64,000 nucleotides of DNA from Saprospiraceae bacterium (lineage in GTDB: Bacteria > Bacteroidota > Bacteroidia > Chitinophagales > Saprospiraceae): contig JAHBTW010000007.1 of assembly GCA_019638385.1 (NCBI GenBank), positions 218,221-282,220 of the forward strand. Reading direction: 5' to 3'. Of this stretch, positions 16,207 to 25,187 are shown piece by piece; within the stretch, counting starts at the first letter, position 1; each line of letters begins with the position of its first letter. The notes beneath the pieces are model-generated. The model did no database searches. It saw only the letters and a list, made by a program, of their open reading frames with translations, and had not been told where the DNA came from. Position numbers and translations under genes: made by a program.

Positions 16207-17424
16207 ATGCAAAATACCGACAACGGCATGGCTACTGCCAAAAAAGCAAAAGAAGACCGCTTTCAGGGACACGATTATTACCTGATTGACGAATTGCTTC
16301 AGGAAGACCATCTCCTCGCCCGTGCCGCTGTGCGCGACTGGGTGAAACAAGAAGTAAGCCCTATCATCGAAGAATATTCCGACAAGGCCCAGTGCCCTAC
16401 GCATCTGTTCAAGGGCCTGGCAGAAATCGGCGCTTTCGGCCCCAGCCTGCCCGCAGAATACGGCGGTGGCGGCATGGACGAAATCGCGTACGGCATCATC
16501 ATGCAGGAACTGGAACGCGGCGACTCCGGCGTGCGCTCCATGGCCTCCGTACAGGGTTCTTTAGTGATGTTTCCAATTTATAAATTCGGTTCCGAAGAAC
16601 AGCGTCGCAAGTACCTGCCCAAACTCGGCAACGGCGACTTCATCGGCTGTTTCGGCCTCACCGAACCCGACCACGGCTCCAATCCCTCCGGCATGGTCAC
16701 CCACATCAAAGACGACGGCGATGCCTACATTCTCAACGGCGCTAAGATGTGGATCACCAATTCTCCGCTGGCCGATGTAGCGGTGGTGTGGGCCAAAGAC
16801 GAGGCCGGTATCATTCGCGGCCTCATTGTAGAAAAAGACATGAAAGGCTTCTCCGCTCCCGAAATCAAAGGCAAATGGTCGCTGCGCGCTTCCATCACCG
16901 GGGAGTTGGTGTTTGAAGATGTGCGCGTACCCAAGAGCAATGTGCTGCCCAACGTGCAGGGGCTGAAGGGGCCGCTCTCTTGCCTCTCGAAGGCCCGCTA
17001 CGGCATCGCCTGGGGCGCCATCGGAGCGGCGTTGGATTGTTATGATTCCGCGCTGCGCTATTCGCTGGAGCGCTCGCAGTTCGGCAAACCCATCGGGCAG
17101 TTTCAACTCACACAGAAGAAACTGGCGGAGATGATCACCGAGATCACCAAAGCGCAACTCTTAGCCTGGCGGCTCGGCACATTGGCCAATCAGGGCAAAG
17201 CCACGCCGGCCCAAATCTCTATGGCCAAGCGCAACAACGTGATGATGGCCCTCGAAATCGCCCGCGAAGCCCGCCAAATACATGGCGGCATGGGCATTAC
17301 CAACGAGTACCCCATCATGCGCCACATGATGAATCTGGAAACCGTGCTCACTTACGAAGGCACCCACGACATCCACCTGCTCATCACCGGTATGGACGTA
17401 ACGGGACTGAATGCCTTTGGGTGA
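16207..17424 (+). CDS. gcdH: Glutaryl-CoA dehydrogenase-like acyl-CoA dehydrogenase
   Basis: A 405-residue flavoenzyme predicted to oxidise and decarboxylate glutaryl-CoA to crotonyl-CoA in lysine and tryptophan breakdown. Subfamily hallmarks are VRSMASVQGSLVMFPIYKFG, GLTEPDHGSNPSGM, WITNSPLADVAVVWAK, LRASITGELVFEDVRVP and CLSKARYGIAWGAIGAA. The catalytic base is in TYEGTHDIH (Glu384). FAD contacts include RSQFGKPIGQFQL and QIHGGMGITNEYP. Start at MQNTDNG; an inner Met at residue 8 is possible. A short hairpin (CAGCGC CT GCGCTG, 17435-17448) follows the stop but has no T-run. Confidence 0.88.
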   Translation: MQNTDNGMATAKKAKEDRFQGHDYYLIDELLQEDHLLARAAVRDWVKQEVSPIIEEYSDKAQCPTHLFKGLAEIGAFGPSLPAEYGGGGMDEIAYGIIMQELERGDSGVRSMASVQGSLVMFPIYKFGSEEQRRKYLPKLGNGDFIGCFGLTEPDHGSNPSGMVTHIKDDGDAYILNGAKMWITNSPLADVAVVWAKDEAGIIRGLIVEKDMKGFSAPEIKGKWSLRASITGELVFEDVRVPKSNVLPNVQGLKGPLSCLSKARYGIAWGAIGAALDCYDSALRYSLERSQFGKPIGQFQLTQKKLAEMITEITKAQLLAWRLGTLANQGKATPAQISMAKRNNVMMALEIAREARQIHGGMGITNEYPIMRHMMNLETVLTYEGTHDIHLLITGMDVTGLNAFG

Positions 17425-17535
17425 TATACCTTCTCAGCGCCTGCGCTGCAACGATTAGACCAAAAACCTACCTTCCGTAAACCAACACGGGGTGTGTTTT
17501 CGTTGTATGCCTGATTCAATAAATACTATCTGGAA

Positions 17536-18738
17536 ATGACTACACGTTTTTTCGCTCTTTTTGCTGCCCTTTTTGTTGCGCTACCGCTTGCCATCTCTCA
17601 GGAGGGCGTGATTTACCTTACCAATCCATCTTTTGAAGATATGCCGCAACACAGCCGCACGCCCATCGGCTGGACCGACTGCGGCCCGCCCATGGAATCG
17701 GCGCCGGACATTCAACCCGGCTTCTGGGGGGTGTCCAAAGCCGCGCAAAACGGCAATACCTACCTCGGATTGGTGGTGCGCGAGCGGGAAACCTGGGAGA
17801 GCGTAGCGCAGCGCATGAGCCGCCCCATGGAGAAGGATAAGTGTTACGAGTTCAGCTTGTTTTTGTGCCGGGCCGAATTTTATCTCAGCCCCTCCACGGT
17901 AGATAGCAAAGACTCCGCCAACTTCATCACGCCGGCTAAATTGCGCATCTACGGCGGCTTCGGCCCTTGCGACAAGCAGTACCTGCTTGCCGAAACGAAG
18001 GAAATCATCAGCCACCGCTGGTTGGAGTATAAATTCAAACTCGAACCCATCGCCAATTACACCCACATCACCCTCGAAGCATTTTACCGTACGCCGGTAC
18101 TGTTTCCCTACAACGGCAATGTGTTGTTGGATAATCTCTCCGAAATCAAACCCATCCCCTGCGATAAACCGTTAGATGATACCCCCGTAGCTGAAGCGCC
18201 GCCGAAGACGCAAAACCCGCCGCCCGCTACGACCAAACCGGCCGTGACCCCGCCCAAACCGGCAGTGGCCGACACCCCGAAACCGACCAACCCGCCCGCC
18301 GGCTCGCCCGCTACTTCCAAGCCCAAACCCGTCGGCGCCGAGGTGTCTATTGCCGAACTGAGAAGCGCCGACCTCCGCGAAGGCCAAACCATCCGCATTG
18401 ACCGGCTCTATTTCAAAACCGACAGCGCCGTGATTGCGCCTACTGCATACCCGGTTTTGGAAGACTTACATACCTTCATGACCAAAAACCAGGATGTCGT
18501 CGTCGAGATAGGAGGACACACCAATAGTCTTCCGCCGCATGAATACTGCGATCGCCTCTCCGCAAGCCGCGCCAAAGCCGTGTATGATTATCTCATTCAA
18601 AAAGGAATTCCCGCTGCAAGACTGCAATACAAAGGCTACGGCAAACGCCAACCCGTTGACACCAATGCCACGGTAGAAGGACGAAAGAACAATCAACGGG
18701 TGGAGGTGAAAATCCTGAAGCTGAATAACCGGGGCTGA
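17536..18738 (+). CDS. OmpA-family outer-membrane protein with N-terminal carbohydrate-binding-like domain
   Basis: A 400-residue exported protein. Residues 1-21 are a signal peptide. Residues ~27-215 begin YLTNPSFEDMPQHSRTPIGW and end LLDNLSEIKPIPC, the pattern of a jelly-roll domain such as galactose-binding folds. A Pro/Lys/Thr-rich linker follows (residues ~218-270), then an OmpA-like peptidoglycan-binding domain (~285-400) with LYFKTDSAVIAPTAYPVLED, EIGGHTNSLPPHEYCDRLS, SRAKAVYDYLIQKGI and GYGKRQPVDTN. It probably anchors the outer membrane to peptidoglycan and displays a binding domain. It stands alone, convergent with uvrB. Confidence 0.85.
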   Translation: MTTRFFALFAALFVALPLAISQEGVIYLTNPSFEDMPQHSRTPIGWTDCGPPMESAPDIQPGFWGVSKAAQNGNTYLGLVVRERETWESVAQRMSRPMEKDKCYEFSLFLCRAEFYLSPSTVDSKDSANFITPAKLRIYGGFGPCDKQYLLAETKEIISHRWLEYKFKLEPIANYTHITLEAFYRTPVLFPYNGNVLLDNLSEIKPIPCDKPLDDTPVAEAPPKTQNPPPATTKPAVTPPKPAVADTPKPTNPPAGSPATSKPKPVGAEVSIAELRSADLREGQTIRIDRLYFKTDSAVIAPTAYPVLEDLHTFMTKNQDVVVEIGGHTNSLPPHEYCDRLSASRAKAVYDYLIQKGIPAARLQYKGYGKRQPVDTNATVEGRKNNQRVEVKILKLNNRG

Positions 18739-18742
18739 CGAA

Positions 18743-20761
18743 CTAATTCTTCAGCCTCCCACGCAATTCAAACAACTCATCTCTGTACAGCGCTGCCGAA
18801 ATGAAGTCCAAGTCTTTGGCGGCTTGTTTCATTTTCTTTTCTGTTTCCAAAATAAGACTCTCAATCTGATCGCGGGTGAGGTAGGCCACCAAGGGGTCGG
18901 CGGCAATGCTCGGCGTCTCCGGCTCAATGTATGCTTTCGTTTGCCGTCCGCGCACATCGAGGATGGACCGTTGGTTCAAAATATCTTCCCGGCTCTTGCT
19001 CACGGTGCGCGGCGTGATACCGTTGGCTTCGTTATAGGCCATTTGGATGCTGCGCCGGCGGTTGGTTTCATCAATGGTTCGCTGCATGGAATTGGTGACG
19101 CGGTCGGCATAAAAAATGACCAGACCGTTGACGTTGCGGGCGGCGCGGCCTGCGGTTTGGGTCAGCGAGCGGTCGTTGCGCAGAAAACCTTCTTTATCGG
19201 CATCGAGAATAGCGACTAAGGACACCTCCGGGAGGTCAAGCCCTTCGCGCAGGAGGTTGACGCCTACAAGCACATCGAATTCGCCGAGGCGCAGGTCGCG
19301 CAGTATTTCCACCCGCTCCATCGTGTCCACCTCCGAGTGAATGTAGCGCACCTTGATGTCCAATTTGGTCAGGTATTTGGTCAGTTCCTCCGCCATGCGT
19401 TTGGTGAGGGTGGTGACCAAAATGCGCTCGCCCCGCTTGATGCGCTCATCGGCCTCCTCCAGCAGATCGTCCATTTGATTGATACTGGGCCGCACTTCGA
19501 TGGGCGGATCGAGCAGCCCCGTGGGCCGGATGATCTGCTCCACAATGAGGCCGCCGGTTTGTTCGAGTTCATAATCGCCGGGGGTGGCGCTCACATAAAT
19601 CACCTGATTGAGTTGTTCTTCAAATTCGGTGAAGTTCAGCGGCCGGTTGTCCATAGCGCTGGGCAGGCGAAACCCGAAATTGACCAAATTGAGCTTGCGG
19701 GAGCGGTCGCCGCCGTACATACCCCGCACTTGCGGCAGGGTGACGTGGCTCTCGTCAATAATCATGAGGTAATCGTCGGGGAAGTAGTCGAGCAGGCAAA
19801 AAGGGCGGGTGCCTTCCCTGCGGCCGTCGAAGAAGCGGGAGTAGTTTTCCACGCCGCTGCAATAGCCGAGTTCTTTTATCATTTCCAGATCGAAAGCCGT
19901 GCGCTCGCGGATACGTTTGGCTTCCAGATACTTGCGCTCGCTTTCAAAATATTTTTCCTGCGCGTATAGCTCGTCCTCTATGCCCTGGATGATCTGGTGA
20001 ATGCGTTCGCGCGGAGCAATGTAGAGGTTGGCGGGAAAGATAGCAGCGTTGTCCATGCCCTCAATGCGCTTGCCGCTTTCCACCTCAATGCGTTCGATGG
20101 TTTCAATTTCATCGCCGAAAAAAGTGATGCGGTAGCCGTAGTCCACATAAGGCAGGTTGATGTCCACGGTATCGCCGCGCACCCGGAAGGTGGCTCTTTT
20201 AAAATCCGTTTCGGTGCGCGCATAAAGGCTGTCCACCAACTGATAGAGGAAGCTGTTGCGGGAAATGGTTTGTCCTTTATGGATGCGGATGATACCGGTT
20301 TTGTAATCTTCGGGGTTGCCCATGCCGTAGATGCAGGACACGGAGGCCACGATGATGATGTCGCGCCGGCCGGAGAGCAGGGAGGAGGTGGCGCGCAGGC
20401 GCAGTTTGTCCACCTCTTCGTTGATTTGCAAATCCTTTTCAATAAAAGTATCGGTCACGGAAATGTATGCCTCCGGTTGGTAGTAGTCATAATAAGATAC
20501 GAAGTACTCCACGGCGTTTTCGGGGAAGAAATCGCGAAACTCGCCGTAGAGTTGCGCCGTGAGGGTTTTGTTGTGCGTAAGCACCAAGGTAGGGCGGTTG
20601 AGTTGGGTAATGACGTTGGCCATTGTAAAGGTCTTGCCCGACCCGGTAACGCCGAGCAACACCTGCGCCCGATCACCGGCGACCACCCCGGCCGTGAGTT
20701 GCTCAATGGCCTGCGGTTGGTCGCCGGTGGGCGAAAAAGGAGAGATGAGTTTGAAATCCAT
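18743..20761 (-). CDS. uvrB: UvrABC excinuclease subunit B
   Basis: The damage-verification helicase of nucleotide excision repair, full length at 672 residues. The N-terminus FKLISPFSPTGDQPQAIEQL leads into Walker A GVTGSGKTFT. The beta-hairpin region FVSYYDYYQPEAYISVTDTF, the segment MIIDESHVTLPQVRGMYGGD and helicase motifs VGVNLLREGLDLPEVSLVAI and QTAGRAARN are intact. The C-terminal UVR domain (IESLILETEKKMKQAAKDLD) that contacts UvrC is present. The ATG is 15 bases after the serine hydrolase stop, so it may be read from that gene's promoter. Confidence 0.97.
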   Translation of the reverse strand: MDFKLISPFSPTGDQPQAIEQLTAGVVAGDRAQVLLGVTGSGKTFTMANVITQLNRPTLVLTHNKTLTAQLYGEFRDFFPENAVEYFVSYYDYYQPEAYISVTDTFIEKDLQINEEVDKLRLRATSSLLSGRRDIIIVASVSCIYGMGNPEDYKTGIIRIHKGQTISRNSFLYQLVDSLYARTETDFKRATFRVRGDTVDINLPYVDYGYRITFFGDEIETIERIEVESGKRIEGMDNAAIFPANLYIAPRERIHQIIQGIEDELYAQEKYFESERKYLEAKRIRERTAFDLEMIKELGYCSGVENYSRFFDGRREGTRPFCLLDYFPDDYLMIIDESHVTLPQVRGMYGGDRSRKLNLVNFGFRLPSAMDNRPLNFTEFEEQLNQVIYVSATPGDYELEQTGGLIVEQIIRPTGLLDPPIEVRPSINQMDDLLEEADERIKRGERILVTTLTKRMAEELTKYLTKLDIKVRYIHSEVDTMERVEILRDLRLGEFDVLVGVNLLREGLDLPEVSLVAILDADKEGFLRNDRSLTQTAGRAARNVNGLVIFYADRVTNSMQRTIDETNRRRSIQMAYNEANGITPRTVSKSREDILNQRSILDVRGRQTKAYIEPETPSIAADPLVAYLTRDQIESLILETEKKMKQAAKDLDFISAALYRDELFELRGRLKN

Positions 20762-20776
20762 AAGGAGACAAAAATA

Positions 20777-22432
20777 CTACTTCTTTTTCATGGCGGGTAT
20801 TTGTTGGCCGCCCTGGTGCAGGATCAATTTTTCCACTTTGCCCCCGGCATCGCGCACAAACTCCACCTGCGCATCTACCACTTTGAGAAAGAAAAAATCT
20901 TTGCGCTCTGCAAATATCGGGAACTTGGGTTGCCCCGTGGCCTGCGTCATCAATTGGCCGTCTTCCAGCATGAAGCGGAGGACGAAAGAAGACTGAATCG
21001 GATACTCGCCCACATATTCCTGCAAGACTTCCGGCGCTAGCGTTATTGCTGTGCGTTCCGTCGGTTTTTTGTCGGTTTTATTCCACACCGTAGGGCCGGA
21101 TTGGTCTTTTAAAATGACCGATTGTACCGCACCTTTTGCATCGCGGCGGAATTCCAACTGAGAAATGCTGTTCTCAAAAAAGAATTTGTCTTTGGCGTAG
21201 GGATGGATGGGCAACTTGCTCCTTCCGCCCCGCTGCGAGTACAATTGTCCGTTCTCGAGCGTGATCAGCCGCAGCTCGCCCTCGTCTTCCAGTTCGAAAT
21301 TGCCCACATAAGCGGTCAGTTGTTCGGCGGGCATGTCTATTTTTTTCCACTCCAAAGGTTTGCCAATGGCCAAGGCGGCTATTTTGCGGGCCGCGAGGTC
21401 GGGCGGGTTGCCGGTGCTGTTGGACAATACCGCCACGAACACTTTTTCTTCCGGCAGATAAAGTGACGCAGACAGGAAGCCGTTGATGCCGCCGCCGTGC
21501 TCAATGACCCGGCTGCCCTGTATCTCGCCGAGGCTCCAGCCGTAGCCGTAGGTGGTCATTTTTCCGTTGTTAAGTTTAAAAGGACTGTGTGCTTTGGCGA
21601 GGCTTTGCGGCTTCAGCACCTTGCCGGTCATCACGGCTTTGTACCAGGTGTAGAGGTCGTCCACGGTAGAGAGCAACGAGCCTGCGGCGTAGGGCAGGTC
21701 CATGCTGAGAAAATCGCTGTTTACATAGCCGTTATCATTTTTATCGTAGCCGGCAGCGCGGCCTTTCACGATGGGCTGATTGTGACCGTAGTGCGAGTTT
21801 TTCATACCCAAAGGTTGGAAGAAAGTCTCTTCGATGTAGTCGCCGTAAGGCTTTCCGGATATTTTTTCGATGATGACGCCCAGGAGGAAATAGCCGGAAT
21901 TGTTGTATTGCCATTTGTCGCCCGGCGCAAAGTCCATAGGCTGATCCTGAAAGAAGGAGAGAAACTCCGTTGGGGATTTGTCTATGCGGGTGGCGGCGCC
22001 GAATTCCGGCATGTCGGTGTAGCTTCTGATACCGGAGGTGTGCGTGAGCAGGTGCTCAACGGTGATGCGGCGGCCCTGTGTGGGATAGTCGGGAAGGTAC
22101 TTCGTGATGTCGTCTTGTACGGAGAGTTTGCCTTCCTCCTCTAACCGGAGAATAGCAGCGGCGGTAAATTGTTTGGTAATAGACCCGATACGAAAAACGT
22201 GGTCGGTTTTCATGGGCACCTCCAACTCAATGTTGGCCATGCCCACCGCCGTGCGGTACAGCACCTGATCGCCTTTGGCAACGATGGCCGTGCAGCCCGG
22301 CCCGTCGCCGGGAAATGATTCTGAAATGATTTTGTCGAATTGAGCTTTGAGGTCCTGTGCGGATACCCCGGACGATAATGTAACGGCCAAGAGGGCCATA
22401 ATGCAAAAACGGATTGCGAAAGTTGTCTTCAT
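20777..22432 (-). CDS. Periplasmic serine hydrolase (class C beta-lactamase fold) with two DUF3471-like repeats
   Basis: A 551-residue exported protein with a signal peptide (residues 1-25, ending SSGVSAQ). The penicillin-recognising fold shows SITK (Ser84, Lys87), the tyrosine motif QYNNSGY and the third motif HGGGINGF. After residue ~365 there are two ~90-residue copies of a DUF3471-like domain, opening LTAYVGNFELEDE and LQEYVGEYPIQSS. Similar proteins act as D-amino peptidases or esterases and rarely as beta-lactamases; the substrate is unknown. It precedes uvrB on the same strand. Confidence 0.87.
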   Translation of the reverse strand: MKTTFAIRFCIMALLAVTLSSGVSAQDLKAQFDKIISESFPGDGPGCTAIVAKGDQVLYRTAVGMANIELEVPMKTDHVFRIGSITKQFTAAAILRLEEEGKLSVQDDITKYLPDYPTQGRRITVEHLLTHTSGIRSYTDMPEFGAATRIDKSPTEFLSFFQDQPMDFAPGDKWQYNNSGYFLLGVIIEKISGKPYGDYIEETFFQPLGMKNSHYGHNQPIVKGRAAGYDKNDNGYVNSDFLSMDLPYAAGSLLSTVDDLYTWYKAVMTGKVLKPQSLAKAHSPFKLNNGKMTTYGYGWSLGEIQGSRVIEHGGGINGFLSASLYLPEEKVFVAVLSNSTGNPPDLAARKIAALAIGKPLEWKKIDMPAEQLTAYVGNFELEDEGELRLITLENGQLYSQRGGRSKLPIHPYAKDKFFFENSISQLEFRRDAKGAVQSVILKDQSGPTVWNKTDKKPTERTAITLAPEVLQEYVGEYPIQSSFVLRFMLEDGQLMTQATGQPKFPIFAERKDFFFLKVVDAQVEFVRDAGGKVEKLILHQGGQQIPAMKKK

Positions 22433-22499
22433 CGTTTACAGTTTTTTTGGGTGCAATGCTACGGGCGTACTGCGTGTAGCGCGAAATAAAACCGACGAA

Positions 22500-22565
22500 A
22501 GGCAGGCGGCAGGCGGTAGGCAGTAGGCAGTGGGCGGAAGACAGTGGGCAGTTTGCCTATTTGCC
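22500..22565. repeat. Low-complexity GGCAGTAGGCAGTGGGCGG run
   Basis: Imperfect tandem units of GGCAGT/GGCGGT/GGGCAGT lie just upstream of the serine hydrolase gene. The same kind of text occurs at 13879-13945 and 24270-24330. Confidence 0.6.
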
Positions 22566-22572
22566 TTCCCCA

Positions 22573-22937
22573 CGCCTTGGGCGCATTGGCGTCAACTTAA
22601 AAAAATACATGCGTAATCACCTAATAAAGAGTGGAAGGTGCCAATTTAAGAAAGGCTGAATGAGCTACGAAGAAGCCTAAAGGGCTTCAATGTGATTAGC
22701 CCCGGATGACAATCCGGGGCATGGACGAAAATAGCAGGTAACCCTGAAAGGGTTGAATATCACACACTTACTTAAATTCAACCCCTCCGGGGTTGCCGCA
22801 CGATTCGCTGTTTACCCCGGATACCTGACTGCCGTCAGACATCCGGGGCTATTCGTATTCAACTCCTTTGGAGTTGCCTTTTATACATTGATTATCAACG
22901 TACTATGCGTATTAAAAATAAGGTTGACGCCAATGCG
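22573..22937. repeat. Multi-hairpin intergenic element bounded by inverted repeats
   Basis: No credible gene lies here. The stretch is bounded by GGCGCATTGGCGTCAAC (near 22579) and its reverse complement (near 22922). Between them lie a series of hairpins: GAAGCC/GGCTTC (22672-22688), GCCCCGGAT/ATCCGGGGC (22699-22720), AACCCT/AGGGTT (22740-22754), CAACCCC/GGGGTTG (22779-22795), CCCCGGAT/ATCCGGGG (22815-22848) enclosing CTGAC/GTCAG, and CAACTCC/GGAGTTG (22860-22876). Hairpins 2 and 5 share the CCCCGGAT arm. It looks like a dispersed non-coding element or a structured RNA. Confidence 0.6.
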
Positions 22938-23032
22938 CCTTGGGCGTAGTCATCGGGATGTCGCTTCGCTCCATTTGCACTTCGACTCGCTCAGCGCATC
23001 GCCTTTTGCTTATTTGCCCTTTACTCTATGCG

Positions 23033-24229
23033 CTATGCTCCATGCCCTATGCCTACCCCCACCCCCGTCTTCGGCAATTGAATACAAAAAGTGGCGCCTT
23101 TTCCCTCTTCGGAGCTTTTTACAAAAATCTTTCCCTTGTGGTAATCTTCGATGATGCGTTTGGAGAGGGAGAGACCGAGACCCCAGCCGCGCTGTTTGGT
23201 GGAGTACCCCGGCTGGAAAATGGTTTTGAATTTGGAAGCAGGAATGCCCTTGCCGGTGTCGCGGATGAAGATGCTCACATAGCCCGCTTCTTCCAATATT
23301 TCTGCGCTGATACTGCCCTTTCCTTCCATGGCGTCTAAGGCGTTGCGGAGTAGATTTTCGATGACCCAGTCGAAGAGCGGCGGATTGAGTGGAATCCGGA
23401 TATCGCCGGCATCGGGCGCCGGGAAATCGAACTGAACCTTGCGAGGAGCGCGTTTCTGCATGTAGGAGCGGCAGAGGTCGAGTTCTTCATAAACATTGAC
23501 CGCTTCCAATACGGGGGCCGAGCCGATTTTAGAGAAGCGGTCGGCAATCAGTTCGAGGCGATTCACGTCTTTGTGCAGTTCTTGCAGTACTTCCTCTGTG
23601 CCCTCGTTTTCTTCCAGCATGCCTTTCAGGTGTTCGATCCAGGCCATGATGGCCGAAATGGGTGTGCCGAGTTGGTGCGCTGTTTCTTTGGCCATGCCTA
23701 CCCACACGCGGTTTTGTTCGGCGCGCCGGGCTGTGCTGAATCCGATGTATCCCATCGCCACAAACGAGGCAATAAGCAGTAGCTGGACGAGCGGAAAAAA
23801 ACGGAGTTGCCGCAGGATGTTCGACTCTCTGTAGTACAAGGCGTAATCCAGACCCAGGAGCGGTTCCACCCCCGAATCCTTCATTTTTTGTAATGCTTTT
23901 TGCCACACGAGGGTATCTTCGCTGCCGAGGTTCACGGCGTCGAGTATTTCGCCTTTTTCGCCCACCAGGATGACGGGAATGCTCGTATTGGCTTGAATGG
24001 TAGCCAGATGAAGGGCGGTTTCCATGCAGTCCATACAATCTATACACGATCCCTTCGGCTCTTTGCTGATTTCCTCCAGCGCCATGAGGTACAGGTTGGC
24101 TTTATTGCGCTCCTCCTCTGCCAGCTTATCGGTGAGGAAGTTGGTATATACAAGCGAGATGAGTACAATGACCGCGCCACCGATACCTAAGTAAAGTTTC
24201 CAACGCGATTTTTGAGCGTATATATCCAT
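23033..24229 (-). CDS. Membrane sensor histidine kinase
   Basis: A 398-residue two-TM kinase. The start is ATG 24229 (MDIYAQKSRWKL); the open frame to 24490 is mostly repeat text. TM1 is at residues ~12-31, a ~110-residue extracytoplasmic sensor follows, and TM2 is at ~144-164. The sensor has the cysteine cluster C62-x2-C65-x2-C68 (CIDCMDC). The kinase core has the H-box ETAHQLGTPISA (His185), N-box ENLLRNALDAM, G1 DTGKGIP and G2 GWGLGLSLSKRI. No response regulator is adjacent. The last residues (VGVGIGHGA) are encoded by intergenic-like repeat text. A TACATTTG box on the minus strand (24258-24251) may be its promoter. Confidence 0.87.
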   Translation of the reverse strand: MDIYAQKSRWKLYLGIGGAVIVLISLVYTNFLTDKLAEEERNKANLYLMALEEISKEPKGSCIDCMDCMETALHLATIQANTSIPVILVGEKGEILDAVNLGSEDTLVWQKALQKMKDSGVEPLLGLDYALYYRESNILRQLRFFPLVQLLLIASFVAMGYIGFSTARRAEQNRVWVGMAKETAHQLGTPISAIMAWIEHLKGMLEENEGTEEVLQELHKDVNRLELIADRFSKIGSAPVLEAVNVYEELDLCRSYMQKRAPRKVQFDFPAPDAGDIRIPLNPPLFDWVIENLLRNALDAMEGKGSISAEILEEAGYVSIFIRDTGKGIPASKFKTIFQPGYSTKQRGWGLGLSLSKRIIEDYHKGKIFVKSSEEGKGATFCIQLPKTGVGVGIGHGA

Positions 24230-24250
24230 TGACGATTTGAAGTGAGGGAG

Positions 24251-24258
24251 CAAATGTA
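24251..24258 (-). promoter_or_regulatory. Predicted -7 box of the histidine kinase gene
   Basis: TACATTTG on the minus strand, 21 bases before the kinase ATG. No clear -33 TTTG was seen; GGCAGT-type and GAGCATGG-type repeats lie upstream (24270-24330). Confidence 0.35.
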
Positions 24259-24537
24259 GGAAATTATTGGCGGTGGGCAGAGAGCATAGTGCATGGAGCA
24301 TGGAGCATGGGGTGGTAGGCAGTAGGCCGGAGCAATCGCATTTCGCTTTACGGTTACGAATCCTTGGAGGCTTCGCAACCGAACGCCCCTGCCATGCCCT
24401 CTGCTCACACATATAACTTACGCTAATTTGAATAAAAAAAAAATCGCGACCGATGAAAGTTGCGTCGAAGCGCTGCGGGCGGAAGCGCACCTTTGCTCCG
24501 GCTTATTCACGAATTGACAATTAGGCACAAAGCCTGC

Positions 24538-24566
24538 GCCTGAGTACTTTCCTGCTCAGGCTTTTT
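24538..24566 (+). terminator. Terminator-like hairpin before the acidic protein gene
   Basis: GCCTGAG (24538-24544) and CTCAGGC (24555-24561) form a 7-bp stem with a 10-base loop, followed by TTTTTCGTTTTT. On the plus strand this is a good intrinsic terminator. No plus-strand gene lies upstream, so it would end a short transcript or act as an attenuator for the gene starting at 24679. A second stem, CCCC-A8 with T8-CC-GGGG, lies just downstream (about 24583-24617). Confidence 0.5.
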
Positions 24567-24678
24567 CGTTTTTAAGGGGCTCCCCAAAAAAAATATTTTT
24601 TTTCCGGGGTACATGTTGTGTATGAATTCAATCAATGTCTTTATTTTAGCCCTGCTAATTCACAAGATCAAAAAAACC

Positions 24679-25170
24679 ATGGATCACTTTAGCTTACAAG
24701 ACCAGTCAACCATGAAGCTGAAATCAAAATACGCCGCCGCGCGCCGCTCCGAAGAAACGCTCTTAGTGTCGCATAACGAATGGAATACGGCGGTTCTGGA
24801 AGAGGAACCGGCTTTCCGGTTTGCCGGAGAACCCTCCGCCTTCTCGTTCGATTTCGGGCACATTGCAACGCCGTTTCTCAACCAACACGAAGATTGGGAC
24901 GACGATGACGAAGAGGAAGAAGAATTGGATTTGGACGACGACGAAGACGATGAGATATGGGAGGAAGAAGATTTTGATGTGGACGAGGAGGACTTTGAAG
25001 TGGAAGACGAGGACGAATTCGATGCCTTCGACGACGAGGACGAGGAGGATGTCTTTGACGATGAACCGGAGGATATGGGCCATTGGGTAGAAGACCTCAA
25101 CCTGCTGCCCTGTAGTCCGGGTTACGCTATTGAAGCGCGGGCGGAATCCCACCACGGCAAAATGAAATAA
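24679..25170 (+). CDS. Highly acidic protein of unknown function
   Basis: A 163-residue protein starting at ATG 24679 (MDHFSLQDQSTMKLKSKYAA). The first ~40 residues are mildly basic, and residues ~70-137 are almost entirely Asp and Glu with scattered Phe, Trp and Val. The C-terminus has a short tail (HWVEDLNLLPCSPGYAIEA). No fold or motif is recognised. The acidic part is probably disordered and could mimic nucleic acid or bind basic proteins or cations. recO starts 17 bases downstream on the same strand, suggesting co-transcription. Confidence 0.65.
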   Translation: MDHFSLQDQSTMKLKSKYAAARRSEETLLVSHNEWNTAVLEEEPAFRFAGEPSAFSFDFGHIATPFLNQHEDWDDDDEEEEELDLDDDEDDEIWEEEDFDVDEEDFEVEDEDEFDAFDDEDEEDVFDDEPEDMGHWVEDLNLLPCSPGYAIEARAESHHGKMK

Positions 25171-25187
25171 GCGTTACCAACGCGCAC

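Noticed and set aside
22753..23154. A 133-codon frame in the multi-hairpin region
   Set aside because: It runs through hairpins and repeat text and has no protein-like composition beyond the low-complexity translation.
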